Program-made: the position numbers and the translations under genes
Shown here: piece after piece, positions 21,822 to 32,612 of the stretch
How the letters are laid out: each line of letters opens with the position of its first letter
Numbering within the stretch: the first letter of the stretch is position 1
Assembly: GCA_003344405.1 (NCBI GenBank)
Contig: NOWV01000007.1
Coordinates: 620,001 to 684,000, forward strand
DNA from: Trichoplax sp. H2
Taxonomy: Eukaryota; Placozoa; Uniplacotomia; Trichoplacea
Reading direction: 5' to 3'
Length of the DNA stretch: 64,000 bases
The notes under the pieces: model-generated
What the model was told of the DNA's origin: nothing
Database searches by the model: none
The model's input: the letters and a program-made list of their open reading frames with translations, nothing else

Positions 21822-24641
21822 ATGGATATTAATATCATCTATAGGAAGATTGCTTTACTATCATTGATTGGATTTTGCGTTATAGCGAAATGTCAAAATC
21901 TACCTTACGTTACTAACGCCAATTATTCCCGTGAAACCAAAGCAATTCAATATGGTGACGTTGTCTTGGGTGGATTATTTTCAGTTCATTTTGAGTATAC
22001 GCCATCACAACGTCGTTGTACTCGTATGAATGAACGTGGTGTTAAATGGGTACAATCGATGATTTATACAGTCGATCAGATTAATGATAATCCACATCTT
22101 TTACCCAATATCACCATAGGTTATGATCTACGTGATACATGTAATAGTCCAAATAATGCCATCCAAGAAAGCTTGAATTTCGTAATATATTCTCATCTCG
22201 ACGACAATCAAAATAGTGATTCTTTAAAATCTGTACTTTGTGATGATGAAGCGAATAATTCTATTTTCAAGCCAAAGCTTCTTTCTCACATAAAAAAAGA
22301 ACAACTTGTGGAGAATAAAAGCCAATTTAGCTCAATACCAAATATGATCGGAGTAATTGGAGGTCGAAGTAGCCGTGTTTCACTGACTGTTGCCAGTTTA
22401 TTGAGTAATTTTGACATAGCACAAGTTAGCTATTCATCGACAAGTCGTTTATTAAGTAATATAATTCAATATCGTTCCTTTTTTCGTACTGTGCCAACAG
22501 ATGAAAATCAAGTTCAAGCAATGATTGATATTGTTCAACATTTTAATTGGACTTACGTTGCTATCGTCGCGGTTGATGATAGCTATGGACGCTTAGCTGC
22601 CGATAGTTTCAAGAAAAGAGCAGCAGCACTGGGCCTATGTATCGCAGTAGATCAACGCTTCCCCAATCAAAATAGCCAGCAAGCCATGCAAGATATTGTA
22701 ACTGAATTAAGTCTGATACCAAGAGCTAAGGTGATTATCTTATTATGTGCTGAAAATGAAGCTGTGGATTTTCTCTATGTAGTGCAAAGGCAAAATTTAA
22801 CCGGTCGGATCTTTATTGGATCCGATGCTTGGGGTGATTCGCCCAGAATAGCCACTTTACAACATGATATTGTCGAGGGAATGCTGGGTGTTGTCTTAGA
22901 TGGTCATCCAGTACCTCAATTTGAAAAATATTTAAAAACGTTAGATCTATGCAATAATAAGCGTAATCCATGGTTTAATCAATTATGGTATGAAAAAGCT
23001 CGGATGGAAAAGATACCGCCTGACCGTAATAATTGCTTAATACCATTTGAATTACTGCATAATTATACTGATATCTTTTATCAAGAAAATAGCAAAGTTG
23101 CTTATGTCATGGATGCTATTTATGCCATTGCTTATGCTTTGCATAATATGTTACAATGTACAGCGACATCTTGCAATCCATTAAAAACCATCGATCGTAG
23201 TACATTTTTACAGTACTTACGTAATGTTACTTTTAATGCTATTTCAGTTAAAAATTTCCATTTTAGCCCTGAAGGTGATGCATTAGGCATATACCAGATT
23301 AAGAATTTACAACCTAGTTCCACTCATTCCCATAAACTTGAATTTAAAACGGTAGGAGAGTGGGATATGTCTCAACAATCGGGTTTAGAATTACGAATTC
23401 AAACTCATAAAATTGTATGGACTGCACAGCATCCAGATCAAGTTCCGATATCACGTTGTAGTGATGATTGCTTACCTGGGACATTTCGAAAATTTAGCAG
23501 TGTTATCTCATGTTGTTGGGAATGTATTCCATGCGTACGCAATGCAATCTCCAATTCTACTAACGCTGAATATTGTTATAATTGCTTACCTGGTCAAGTA
23601 GCCAGTAGTAACTTGTCTGAATGTATTGATAAAGCTCCTATCACCTTTCAGTGGAATGGTCCTTTATCAATTACAGTTTTTATTTTAGCTGGAATTGTTT
23701 ACTTAATGATCTTAGTGACATGGATTATTATCATGAAACATCGTCAATCGCCAGTGGTGAAAGCATCCAATACATTATTAACCAATTTTCTTCTCATCGG
23801 TATAACAGCTTGTGCTACTTCAGCGGTTGGATTTATCGCACCGATATCACTTGTATCCTGTAAGCTTGGTCTTTTTATATCTGTTATTTCACTTGTCTTT
23901 ATTTTATCCACCATTATGGCTAAAACTAATCGAGTATCCAAAATATTTCAAAGTGCCTTAAGTCATTCTAAAAATTCTTCTGCATTTCTTAAAAATAGTA
24001 CACAAGCATTTTTTGTTATTTGCTTGACTAGTATCGAAATCGTTCTTACCTTTAGCTCGTTAGCGGTCGATCCGATAGAAATCAATCGCTATTTATCACA
24101 TAATAATGAAGTCTATTTACAGTGTAATACACGATACAAAATCACTTTTTACTCAACAATATCCTATCTTATTGTATTAAATATGGTTTGCCTTTATTTG
24201 GCTTTTAAAACCAGAAAATTACCTGAAAATTATAATGAAGCAAAATTTATCAGTTTTACATCCTTAATTATTACTTGTTTTTTATCAACAATTATTCCAG
24301 CTTACTTTTCTACCATTGGTTCATTTCGAGCTGGAGTAGCATCCATTGGTTTATTATGTCTATCATGCGCTATCCTTTGCTGCATGTTTTTACCAAAGGT
24401 CTATATTCTGCTATTCGAATCGAACACAAACATCAAAGAAAATGCTATCCTAGACTTGGCCAGTTATTCATTTGGTAACGCAAATACTGCTTCATTCTCA
24501 AGTAATCGAACAGCGTACAAGAATACGGCAATAGTAGTTCCACTATTGACCAATAGCAGTCAAACTTCGTCTGGTACACTATCATCATCATCATCACTCC
24601 ATATTGGTCGCAGAAGTATTAAAGTTGCAGGCTGTGATTAA
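21822..24641 (+). CDS. Metabotropic glutamate receptor-like class C GPCR, copy 3 (intronless)
   Basis: A 939-residue single-exon receptor starting at the ATG at 21822. The frame is open back to a TTG at 21798, but the ATG gives a good signal peptide (hydrophobic core IALLSLIGFCVIA) and is preceded by 'aaaa'. The Venus flytrap domain spans about 40-530. The cysteine-rich domain starts near 546 (CSDDCLPGTFRK, CCWECIPC), and seven helices span about 617-862. KTRKLPENYNEAK is intact. TM7 ends FLPKVYILLFES, where the usual Pro-Glu is lost. Against mGluR1, Thr188, Asp208, Tyr236 and Asp318 are kept, and Arg78 is Trp76 as in copy 2. The tail is about 75 residues and rich in Ser/Thr/Asn. Same orientation as copies 1 and 2; a tandem-duplication product. 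Confidence 0.93.
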   Translation: MDINIIYRKIALLSLIGFCVIAKCQNLPYVTNANYSRETKAIQYGDVVLGGLFSVHFEYTPSQRRCTRMNERGVKWVQSMIYTVDQINDNPHLLPNITIGYDLRDTCNSPNNAIQESLNFVIYSHLDDNQNSDSLKSVLCDDEANNSIFKPKLLSHIKKEQLVENKSQFSSIPNMIGVIGGRSSRVSLTVASLLSNFDIAQVSYSSTSRLLSNIIQYRSFFRTVPTDENQVQAMIDIVQHFNWTYVAIVAVDDSYGRLAADSFKKRAAALGLCIAVDQRFPNQNSQQAMQDIVTELSLIPRAKVIILLCAENEAVDFLYVVQRQNLTGRIFIGSDAWGDSPRIATLQHDIVEGMLGVVLDGHPVPQFEKYLKTLDLCNNKRNPWFNQLWYEKARMEKIPPDRNNCLIPFELLHNYTDIFYQENSKVAYVMDAIYAIAYALHNMLQCTATSCNPLKTIDRSTFLQYLRNVTFNAISVKNFHFSPEGDALGIYQIKNLQPSSTHSHKLEFKTVGEWDMSQQSGLELRIQTHKIVWTAQHPDQVPISRCSDDCLPGTFRKFSSVISCCWECIPCVRNAISNSTNAEYCYNCLPGQVASSNLSECIDKAPITFQWNGPLSITVFILAGIVYLMILVTWIIIMKHRQSPVVKASNTLLTNFLLIGITACATSAVGFIAPISLVSCKLGLFISVISLVFILSTIMAKTNRVSKIFQSALSHSKNSSAFLKNSTQAFFVICLTSIEIVLTFSSLAVDPIEINRYLSHNNEVYLQCNTRYKITFYSTISYLIVLNMVCLYLAFKTRKLPENYNEAKFISFTSLIITCFLSTIIPAYFSTIGSFRAGVASIGLLCLSCAILCCMFLPKVYILLFESNTNIKENAILDLASYSFGNANTASFSSNRTAYKNTAIVVPLLTNSSQTSSGTLSSSSSLHIGRRSIKVAGCD

Positions 24642-26076
24642 ACGTGAATATTTGTTCTATTTAACGCTACTCGCCTTCTACTTAATTTCCTTATTTTACT
24701 GAATGACACGACACCAAACGATTGATTTCATTTTTGGCACATGTGTATGTGTGGAAAGTAAATTTCATACTTGGTATTAAAACTGTTAACACGAAAGAGT
24801 TCATTGTATAGTATTGCCTTCAGCATGCATTTGTTAACCTCACTAAACGTTATATAAAGAAAAAGCGTCGAGATACAGTCAATAGAGGACCTGAAGAATA
24901 TGCCAGCATACATTATATTTCTACCATATTTAGAATTTGTATTCAGTAAATTTTGCGAACATTTATTAAATATCATTTTACGCATCTATCACTCTAATAG
25001 CATCAATTGCACTCGTATTATAGTATATCGGATTTTATTACAAAAATGATATTTTACTAACTAGATAGCCATTTTAGTGTTTAATTAATCCTTCATTTTT
25101 TACAAAGAATGATTAAAAATCATGACTGGTAAAGTTACTAGCGTTAATAAAATCCGAATTTCGCACCTTTGATGATAAATAATTTTTCGTTGCATGCAGT
25201 GCATTTGTTGTTATTCCTATGAATTAGTACACGAGTATATAGTGTACTACTATGGCGAATACTTAGCTTACTTAGCCAGTAGTTTAAATATCCATGCATG
25301 AGTAGATACAGATAATTTTTAAGCAATTTCAGCGCATCTAGTGAACAGTACATTCTTAATTGGGCCATAAGTTGAATACAAAGTGCTGTAAGACTTGCCT
25401 GCAGTAGTTGACTGTAGTATATTTCACAAGATGTGATTAGTTCCAGTAATAGATAATAATTAATATTCATACAAAGGCCATTACTATTACTATTATTGCC
25501 TTACAAAAGATGAGTAAATGAGATATCAGGAGAAGCAAAATAATATACGTATACAATATGGCATAATCTCAACCGCAGCATCACTTGTTTTGAGTCTCAA
25601 ATATGGCAGAATTTACAGTACACGCATGACTTTATGAAATTATATCTTCTGCCTCCGTCCGGTTTTTACTGAATATGGTCACATGTAGGGGCTATCAGTA
25701 ATAGTAGTAGCTCAAATTTTTAAGAGTTATATATGATATATGCAAGGACGCTATTATTCTCATACAGAATAAAGCAACGATAAATCAAGATATAAACGAG
25801 GCATACAATTTATGCAAGTAGGATAAATTTTATTATCAATGCAAGAAAAATCGTGCTACCGTAGTAATTTTGATTTATATTACGACTGTGACAAATATAT
25901 AGCAATGAACGTAAATTGTAACGTACATATATACGGAGCCTTAACTTTTTAGTTTTTTAAAGCACGAGATGAGTGAATGAAAGCAGAGCATGGGCTAATA
26001 CGATTACTCAAGTAGTAATTGAGCGCTCCAAAGTAGTTATAAAAAGCATCCAGTTATGTTCGTAGCCATACTTTCA
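24642..26076. other. Intergenic region between receptor copy 3 and ECHS1 (3' ends convergent)
   Basis: AT-rich and without recognisable genes. It must hold the 3' UTRs of the receptor (+) and ECHS1 (-). Two minus-strand open frames (24728-24985, 25144-25470) have no domain, no splice support and ordinary background composition. Confidence 0.5.
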
Positions 26077-28237
26077 TTACTTATCTTCATAATTTGGCTT
26101 TCTCTTTTCTACGAATGCGGTCATACCTTCCTTACGGTCGTGCTATACCATAACACCAAATATTAGATCTTACCAATAAGAATCAGTTATACACATTACT
26201 CAAAGACTTACCACGGCAAAAGTTGAATGGAAAATAGTTCTTTCATACTTTAGACCCTCATCTAAGCCAACGTTGAAGGCTAAAAAGTATTGTGTACGTC
26301 GAGTATAATTGAAATATGAAGCAATGGTGATGTCGAAAGTTATGATGTAGTACCATCATAAAAGAAAACTGAAAGTAAGATAAATTTAATATGTATAAAA
26401 TTAATCTTTACTACGTACAGGTTTGCACTGCTTGCTTGCACATTCTAGCAGCCATTTTAGATTGATTGGCAATTACTTCAGCAGTCTTAATAGCTTCATC
26501 CACTAGTACTTCTTTAGGAAAAACCTTGCTCACCAAACCTAGATTGAAACAATTAATGTTACAGTAAGTTAGAGTTAAGTTAAACTAGCTATCGTTACTT
26601 TGCTGAATACAATCGTATAAATATAACTAATATTCTTAACAAGGTAACCTTTTCTTTCAGCTTCCTGCGCATCAATCGGTTTGCCAGTGAGGATCATTTC
26701 CATAGCTAATGATTTGCCTACGGCTTTGGTTAATCTTTGCGAACCGCCACCACCTGAATACATCATTCGGTCAAGATAATTTATAACTAATTGATAGACA
26801 ACTTTTCGCTGGTAGAAAAGCTTCTATTTACGGAATCCAGGGCAGACAGTATTATATTATAGAATACCTGGAATGGTTCCAATACTTATTTCTGGTTGGC
26901 CAAATTTAGCATTATCACCAGCATAAAGGATATCACAAGACATTGCAATTTCGCAACCTCCGCCCAACTATTGCATAGGTAATTGGATATTAGTTGTTGA
27001 TCAGCTCCAGAACAAGTATTTACAAGGCATAATTATAATACCTTTTATTACTATAATAAAAGCAACTTACTGCGTAACCATTAATAGCGGCGATAATTGG
27101 AGTTTTGGTTCTATGAACAAATTCCCAGTTCGCGAGAAAATCAGATTTATAGGTATAATCATAAGTTAGGTTTTGCATTTCTTTTATGTCTGCTCCCGCT
27201 GCAAATAATATCAAGCTTATAATCTTAGACATACGATTGTGTTTCATACTAAATAAATCTACAGTATTGCTAAGTCCCCTTAGTACTTAATAGCTGCTAA
27301 ATATTAAAAGTTATTTAAGATTTTCTTATTTAGCGGGTTATTATGCTATAGTTTATATAATATTTATCGAGTTAGGAATAGACGGTATGATGTTATTCGA
27401 TTGGATAATATAAATATTGTATAGTTGCTTTTAATTCCTCTAATTATACCATTGATATTTCGTAAAGCTCGAGTTAAGATCTGTATAAAGATTACTGCTA
27501 GTCGATTTGGTAATAATATAAGTATTGTAGATTTGTTTTTAATTTCCATAACTACTATTGATACAAGTAAAGCTAAAATAGCAAAGGCACTCCACGATTG
27601 TATAGCACAATGCTAAAGACAAAGTTAATTTCATAAATTTTCTAAAGTCATATAATAGAGATTTGACAGCTATAATGATACAAGCGTATTTGTTTGAAAG
27701 TTGTTCATATAACGAGATATAGTCAACAATCCAGTCATCGGATGTGGTTGTCGCTTTTTACCTGCGAAGGCCTTCTCAGAGCCGGTAAGAACGATACAGC
27801 CTATATCCGGATTCTTATCAAATGATGCGAGCGCATGAGTTAATTCCGCTATCAAAGAAGCGCATAAGGCATTTAGTGCCTTGGGGCGATGTAGTCGGAC
27901 AAGAGCAACATTTTGTCGTTTTCCTTTATATTCAACAATAATTTCCTTGTAATCGTTGTTTTCGGTACCTGGAATAATGTTTAGATTATTAAATGTTATT
28001 GGGAAGGTGTTGAAGAAGTTTTAAAATCGTCTTTGCTAATCGGAGAGCAATTTACAGACAGTCGGTAATGCGATTTTTAAGTACGAATTCAAAAATATAG
28101 TAGATTGTTATCTAACCTGCAGTTGAGTAGAATATCTTGCCGTGACCTGCTAATGAATACTTTGACAGTTGCGATGCAACAGGTCTATAACTGCGAGGCA
28201 ATATTGATCTCGTAGCGATGGAGAAGATTCGAGACAT
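26077..28237 (-). CDS. ECHS1: Mitochondrial short-chain enoyl-CoA hydratase (crotonase), 8 exons
   Basis: Hydrates trans-2-enoyl-CoA to L-3-hydroxyacyl-CoA in mitochondrial beta-oxidation and valine breakdown. Exons by decreasing coordinate: 28237-28117, 27968-27762, 27198-27071, 26967-26868, 26753-26649, 26538-26419, 26279-26212, 26142-26077. They join in phase to 304 codons, close to the human length of about 290. Exon 1 encodes an Arg/Ser-rich mitochondrial presequence ([16 protein letters not shown]). The fold then follows: [26 protein letters not shown] (oxyanion-hole region), [16 protein letters not shown] and [20 protein letters not shown]. The two catalytic glutamates, Glu144 and Glu164 in rat numbering, are both present. 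It ends [20 protein letters not shown], as in animal ECHS1. All introns are GT-AG. It is divergent from KIN, with 1.5 kb between the two starts. Confidence 0.95.
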
Positions 28238-29072
28238 CTGTAAGTAGTAATCATAATAAGCGCATACAAAGGAGTTGGACAAAAATGCGGCTAAACAAGT
28301 AATCTAACTAGTGATTCTTATGACTATCCAAGTATCGTTTCTGTCTTGTAGTCTCTTTTTAATGTGTTCTGAAATGACTAGACATCAAGATAGCGCATAA
28401 GTCTATAGTAATGTTTTCGTATTTAAATCTACGGTACTTCCGCAGAGGTTCAGCGTACGAATGGGAAGCCTGTAAGGGTATTTTGTGACCTCACTGAGGT
28501 ATCATATTTAAGTAAAGGCTGATACAAAGAGCATTTTCATTGACATTATAATAAAAATAATGAACTGATTGCAGCAAGATTTAATGATCCGATTTAACAT
28601 CATTCTCGTACTATTTCTTCAATAATATAATACATAATACGTTTACTAGTGTAATTAATTACTGCATATAGAAAGGCATACTTCGCAACTGTTCTCTATG
28701 ATGCAGTAATTGTAAAGCGGAGATGGGATCAACATGTTGATCCTAGGGAGGTCGTTTATTAACATAATCGGAAGCAGTTGATATTTATCATTTGCCTAAA
28801 AATGCTTGAGAGTATTTATGCTACTACTATGCAGAAAAGATTGCATGCTAAACTTACTTTAGAAGTCCGCAGATAGCTGGAAGCTTGCTTTTCTACTCTT
28901 CTTGGTGGATAAAAATGTTAGTCTGCAAGCAAACTGCAATAGGAACTAGCGTGCGAAATGAAATGTCGTCGCTCAAGTTATGTCTCCTGAAGAAGAGTTG
29001 AGAAATATGGCTAATATGAGACAAGGGGATGACAACATATTTTACAACAAAGCTACAGAGAGTAACAATACT

Positions 29073-29336
29073 TTGTACTGTACTGTACAGTATTGTACTA
29101 TACTGTACTGTACACTATGCTATTTTGTCTTATACTGTACATTGTCAATTACTGTACTGTTTTGTACAGTTTTTACTTTTGACCAAAATAATGACACTGT
29201 ACAGTGTACAGTACTGTATAGCGACGAAATGATACTGTACGCAATAAAAAGTCATGCTATAGTGACATCATTTTTGCTAAAGATTTCCTCTGCCATCTAT
29301 ACTGAGACAAGTAGCAGTTAAAGTACTGTACAGTAA
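29073..29336. repeat. Cluster of TACTGTAC / GTACAGTA palindromes (A)
   Basis: Tightly packed, mostly imperfect iterations of CTGTA and TACAG on both strands, including the self-complementary 12-mer TACTGTACAGTA. The array is irregular, not a clean microsatellite, and can fold on itself in many registers. It lies 420-680 bp 5' of the KIN start and 0.8-1.1 kb 5' of ECHS1. Confidence 0.85.
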
Positions 29337-29465
29337 TACAGCTAGTCCTTCACCAAGCATTATACTAGCCAATCATACCATGAAGTCCATCATTAATAAA
29401 CTTCTACTGACTATTACTAGCAAAAAAATTGTCACTATCGCTTGCTTGTAGTTCTGCTTCTAGTA

Positions 29466-29513
29466 CCTAACCCTAACCCTAACCCTAACCCTAACCCTAG
29501 CCCTAACTAACCC
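29466..29513. repeat. Interstitial telomere-type repeat (CCCTAA)n
   Basis: A short CCTAA, four CCCTAA units, one CCCTAG, one CCCTAA and a truncated CTAACCCT, followed to about 29555 by degenerate AACCCCCTAACCCTCC. This is the C-rich strand of TTAGGG, the ancestral animal telomere repeat. Genes continue on both sides, so it is interstitial in this assembly. Confidence 0.9.
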
Positions 29514-29754
29514 TCCTAGCAACCCCCTAACCCTCCGGTGGAACCCTAGCTAACCTACGTCATAGTCGTAGTGGATGTACGGCGTTACGATTTTAAAACC
29601 CTTATAATACAGTACAGTATGAAACACCAGCAACGGTGGTGATCAAAATTGCTTTCTCGAACGTCGCATCCGGACTGTTTTCATCTATTAAATACAGTAT
29701 TAAAGTAAAATCTCTTATTTCAACATAGAAAGAAGCCATAAGTTATAAAGAATC

Positions 29755-32612
29755 ATGGGTAAGAATGGTGGATTTCTTACTCCTAAGGCTATTGCCAACA
29801 GAATTAAAGCTAAAGGATTACAAAAGTTACGCTGGTACTGTCAGGTCTGCCAAAAACAGTGTCGCGATGAGGTAGGAATTGCCGAATGAATAATAATTAT
29901 AAAAGTATAGTAGTAGTTGATACTGCAGTGAATAGAAAGCAGTACAGTTAATCAGCATCACTCCGTGCCAGAAATGATGCGATTAACTTAGTTTCTTGTT
30001 CCACGTAGAACATACATATTGATGCCCATCGTAGCTTTATATAGTCTTACCAAATATTGCTTAATCATGCCAGTTCATAGCACTTCCTGATGTCAGTCAT
30101 CATTTTACGGTCTAATCAGTTTACTCACCTACACAGTATGTTTACAACGTCTCGATGGGCATCCGATCAAGAAATCTTATGCGTATACCTTCCGTATTAT
30201 ACTGTACATTTATAAATTAAATGAACGTATACTATGAAAAGATTGAAATGAATATAAGATTGTCATCCTTAATCAAGGGACATAGAAGTCCCTGCCGAAT
30301 CAGACCACTATACTATGCTCGTCAATGTCGTTGGTGAATAAATGATACATTTTGTCCATGCTTATTGTATAGTATTAAACTTAATCATGAAGACTAAAAC
30401 ATGAAGGGGATCTAAATTTATTATAGAATGGCTTTAAATGCCACACGATGTCTGAATCACATCAACGTCAATTACTTTTGGTAGCAGATAATCCGGATCA
30501 ATTCGTCGATGGTTACTCGAAGTAAGATTGAAGAGGAGGCGATAAACTTGTACAGATGCAAATTGACGACTACATGTATGTATATGTAACTGATACATTT
30601 ATTGAATTTATTTTGACATATTATAGAGAATTTGAGGAAGATTTTATATATTTATTAAAAAGAAGATTTGGAAGTCGAAGAATTCATGCAAATGTAGTTT
30701 ACCAGGAATATATTGGTGACAGACACCATGTTCACATGAATTCCACATGTGTACGTCTAGGATTTGCTAAGATTTGATTCGGATAGATTACTTCATTAAT
30801 TAAATAGCAATTTACGTTATCTTAATATAAAATGGGTAGTTTAATGTGCAATTCCACTATAACGAAAGAATTTAATATCGTCAATACTTTGGATCATATG
30901 TATAGTGGGAAACGTTGACCTCGTTTGTCAAATACTTGGGTCGTGAAGGTAAGTGTGCCGTGGATCACACAGAAAAGGGTTGGTTTGTATCCTACATCGA
31001 TCGCGATCCTGAGGTTTTAGCCAGGCAAGAAGTAAGTTTCTGTATAGCGCCTTTACTGTTGTATTTTACGTAATAATGTGAACTTGTTGCACACTTTGAT
31101 GGTTCACAACATGAAATATGGGATAGATTTGTCTGTGCTCACGTTACTGTCTAAATGAAATAAAGTGTGACATTGGCTTTATGTTCATTATATAAAAAAT
31201 CTTACTTCCGTAAATACAGCTTCTTAAATCCAAAGAAAAAATGGAATTGGACGATGCGGAAAGAAACGGTATAATTCCATAGAATAGTGTAGATGTTGGT
31301 GAAATATATCGATTAGCTTTGTTTTCTTTTCAATTAATAGCAAAGTATATTCAACAACAAATCAGCAAATCTACTAAAGACGCACCTGTAGATGAGGTAT
31401 TATGTTCTGTAGAAATTGTACACTGAATGCGAATTTAATAAGTTGCTATTTTATTACCAAAGCCAAAACCAACCGAACTGAAACGTGAGGGCGATACTGA
31501 TAAAGGTATTACGAAGAAATAGTATGGCAAGATGTGACTGTATTATCATTGCTAATCATTATTATTACTGTGGGAGTGCAGACTCAAACAATGACTTACA
31601 GTATTATTTTCGAAATTTTCTTTACTTAGTCCTTTTCGTAATGCCTAATTCGAGTGTCATTTCGAAGAAGAAAAGCAGCTCGCTCGATAAATTGTCCCCA
31701 TTGAGCAATATCAACACCGGGAATTCTGTACCTTCTATTAAACGGACTGGGTAAATAAACTATTCTTACAACAGGTTATCAATTTCGATGGAATGCTTCT
31801 AATCATATATTAATCGTTAATTGCAGTGAAAAACGGAAATCTGCTTTAGAGGATATTATGGTATTAAGTAAAATTATTTCAAATTTGCATTTAAATACGT
31901 TTAAGATTACAGCATCCTTTGAAAATGATTGCAATGTAGGAAGAAGAGAAAAAAAAATCTAAATTACATGGTTCAAATTGTTGGCTACGGAAAGGGATAA
32001 TTGTAAAAATTTTAAATAAAGAATTAGGTGATAAATTTTACAAGAGAAAATGTCTGGTAAAGGTATATAATTTTGTGTATTCATGAAAAATTGGCTATCT
32101 TTTAAGGGTGATGTCTAATAGGATATTATTTTAATAGCGTGATGTTCTTCATCGTTCATCTTATACATTTAGGATGTTGTAGATCAGTATATTGGAGTTG
32201 TCGAGGTGTTAGGGTCCAGTGCTAGAGCGAAGATAGATCAGGCCGATCTCGAAACAGTATTACCATCATATGGTTCGTTTAGATGATGTCCTCTTCATTT
32301 ACGCAACCTATACTACTAACGCTAACACAGACATAATTTGTGTGAATTTCAGGACGGCATGTTATGATACTGAAGGGAAAGTATAGAGGATTAACTGCCA
32401 TATTGGAGTCTTTGGATTCCGATAAATACTGTGTCTCAATACGATTAGATGAGGTACAACGATACTTTATCAAGAGCATGACACATTATTAACTTGTACA
32501 TATAATTTATAATTAATGTTTACGATTTATTTGATATCCTTAGGGCTCTGAGAAAGGAAAAACTTTGCATAATATGGCGTATGAAGCCGTCTCGAAGATA
32601 CCCGAGGCTTAA
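29755..32612 (+). CDS. KIN: KIN17 DNA/RNA-binding zinc-finger protein, 13 exons
   Basis: Nuclear protein linked in other animals to replication, DNA-damage response and pre-mRNA processing. Exons: 29755-29871, 30427-30521, 30627-30750, 30906-31031, 31220-31268, 31341-31396, 31463-31505, 31630-31750, 31827-31860, 31940-32062, 32173-32272, 32353-32453, 32544-32612. They join in phase to 385 residues (human 393). The N-terminus FLTPKAIANRIKAKGLQKLR is nearly invariant. The CX2CX12HX5H zinc finger is intact (CQVC ... HTMSESH). The winged-helix KIN domain follows (RRFGSRR, HMNST, ETLTSFVKYLGREGKCAVD, GWFVSYIDRDPE), then a charged linker and two C-terminal SH3/KOW-like modules (WLRKGIIVKILNKELGDKFY; GRHVMILKGKYRG). 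The start of exon 8, in the variable linker, is the least certain junction. An ATTAAA at 32673-32678 is a plausible poly(A) signal. Confidence 0.95.

Larger units (their letters stand above)
28238..29754. promoter_or_regulatory. Divergent intergenic region ECHS1 / KIN
   Basis: Presumed promoter region for ECHS1 (leftward) and KIN (rightward). From about 28240 to 29060 I see only AT-rich unique sequence. A dense cluster of TACTGTAC palindromes (29073-29336) and a short telomere-type tract (29466-29513) follow; both are listed separately. Open frames at 28980-29321 and 29029-29232 run through the palindrome cluster and read as low-complexity Cys/Thr/Tyr/Val peptides, so they are not genes. Confidence 0.5.

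Noticed and set aside
25144-25470. 108-codon minus-strand open frame
   Set aside because: Leu/Tyr-rich with no recognisable domain. It lies between two convergent genes, with composition like the surrounding AT-rich DNA.
28980-29321. 113-codon open frame, and the overlapping one at 29029-29232
   Set aside because: Translation of the TACTGTAC palindrome cluster gives a low-complexity Cys/Thr/Tyr/Val peptide. Similar frames at 34085-34542 arise the same way on both strands.
29466-29555. True chromosome end
   Set aside because: Only about six telomere units, with intact genes on both sides, so interstitial in this assembly.
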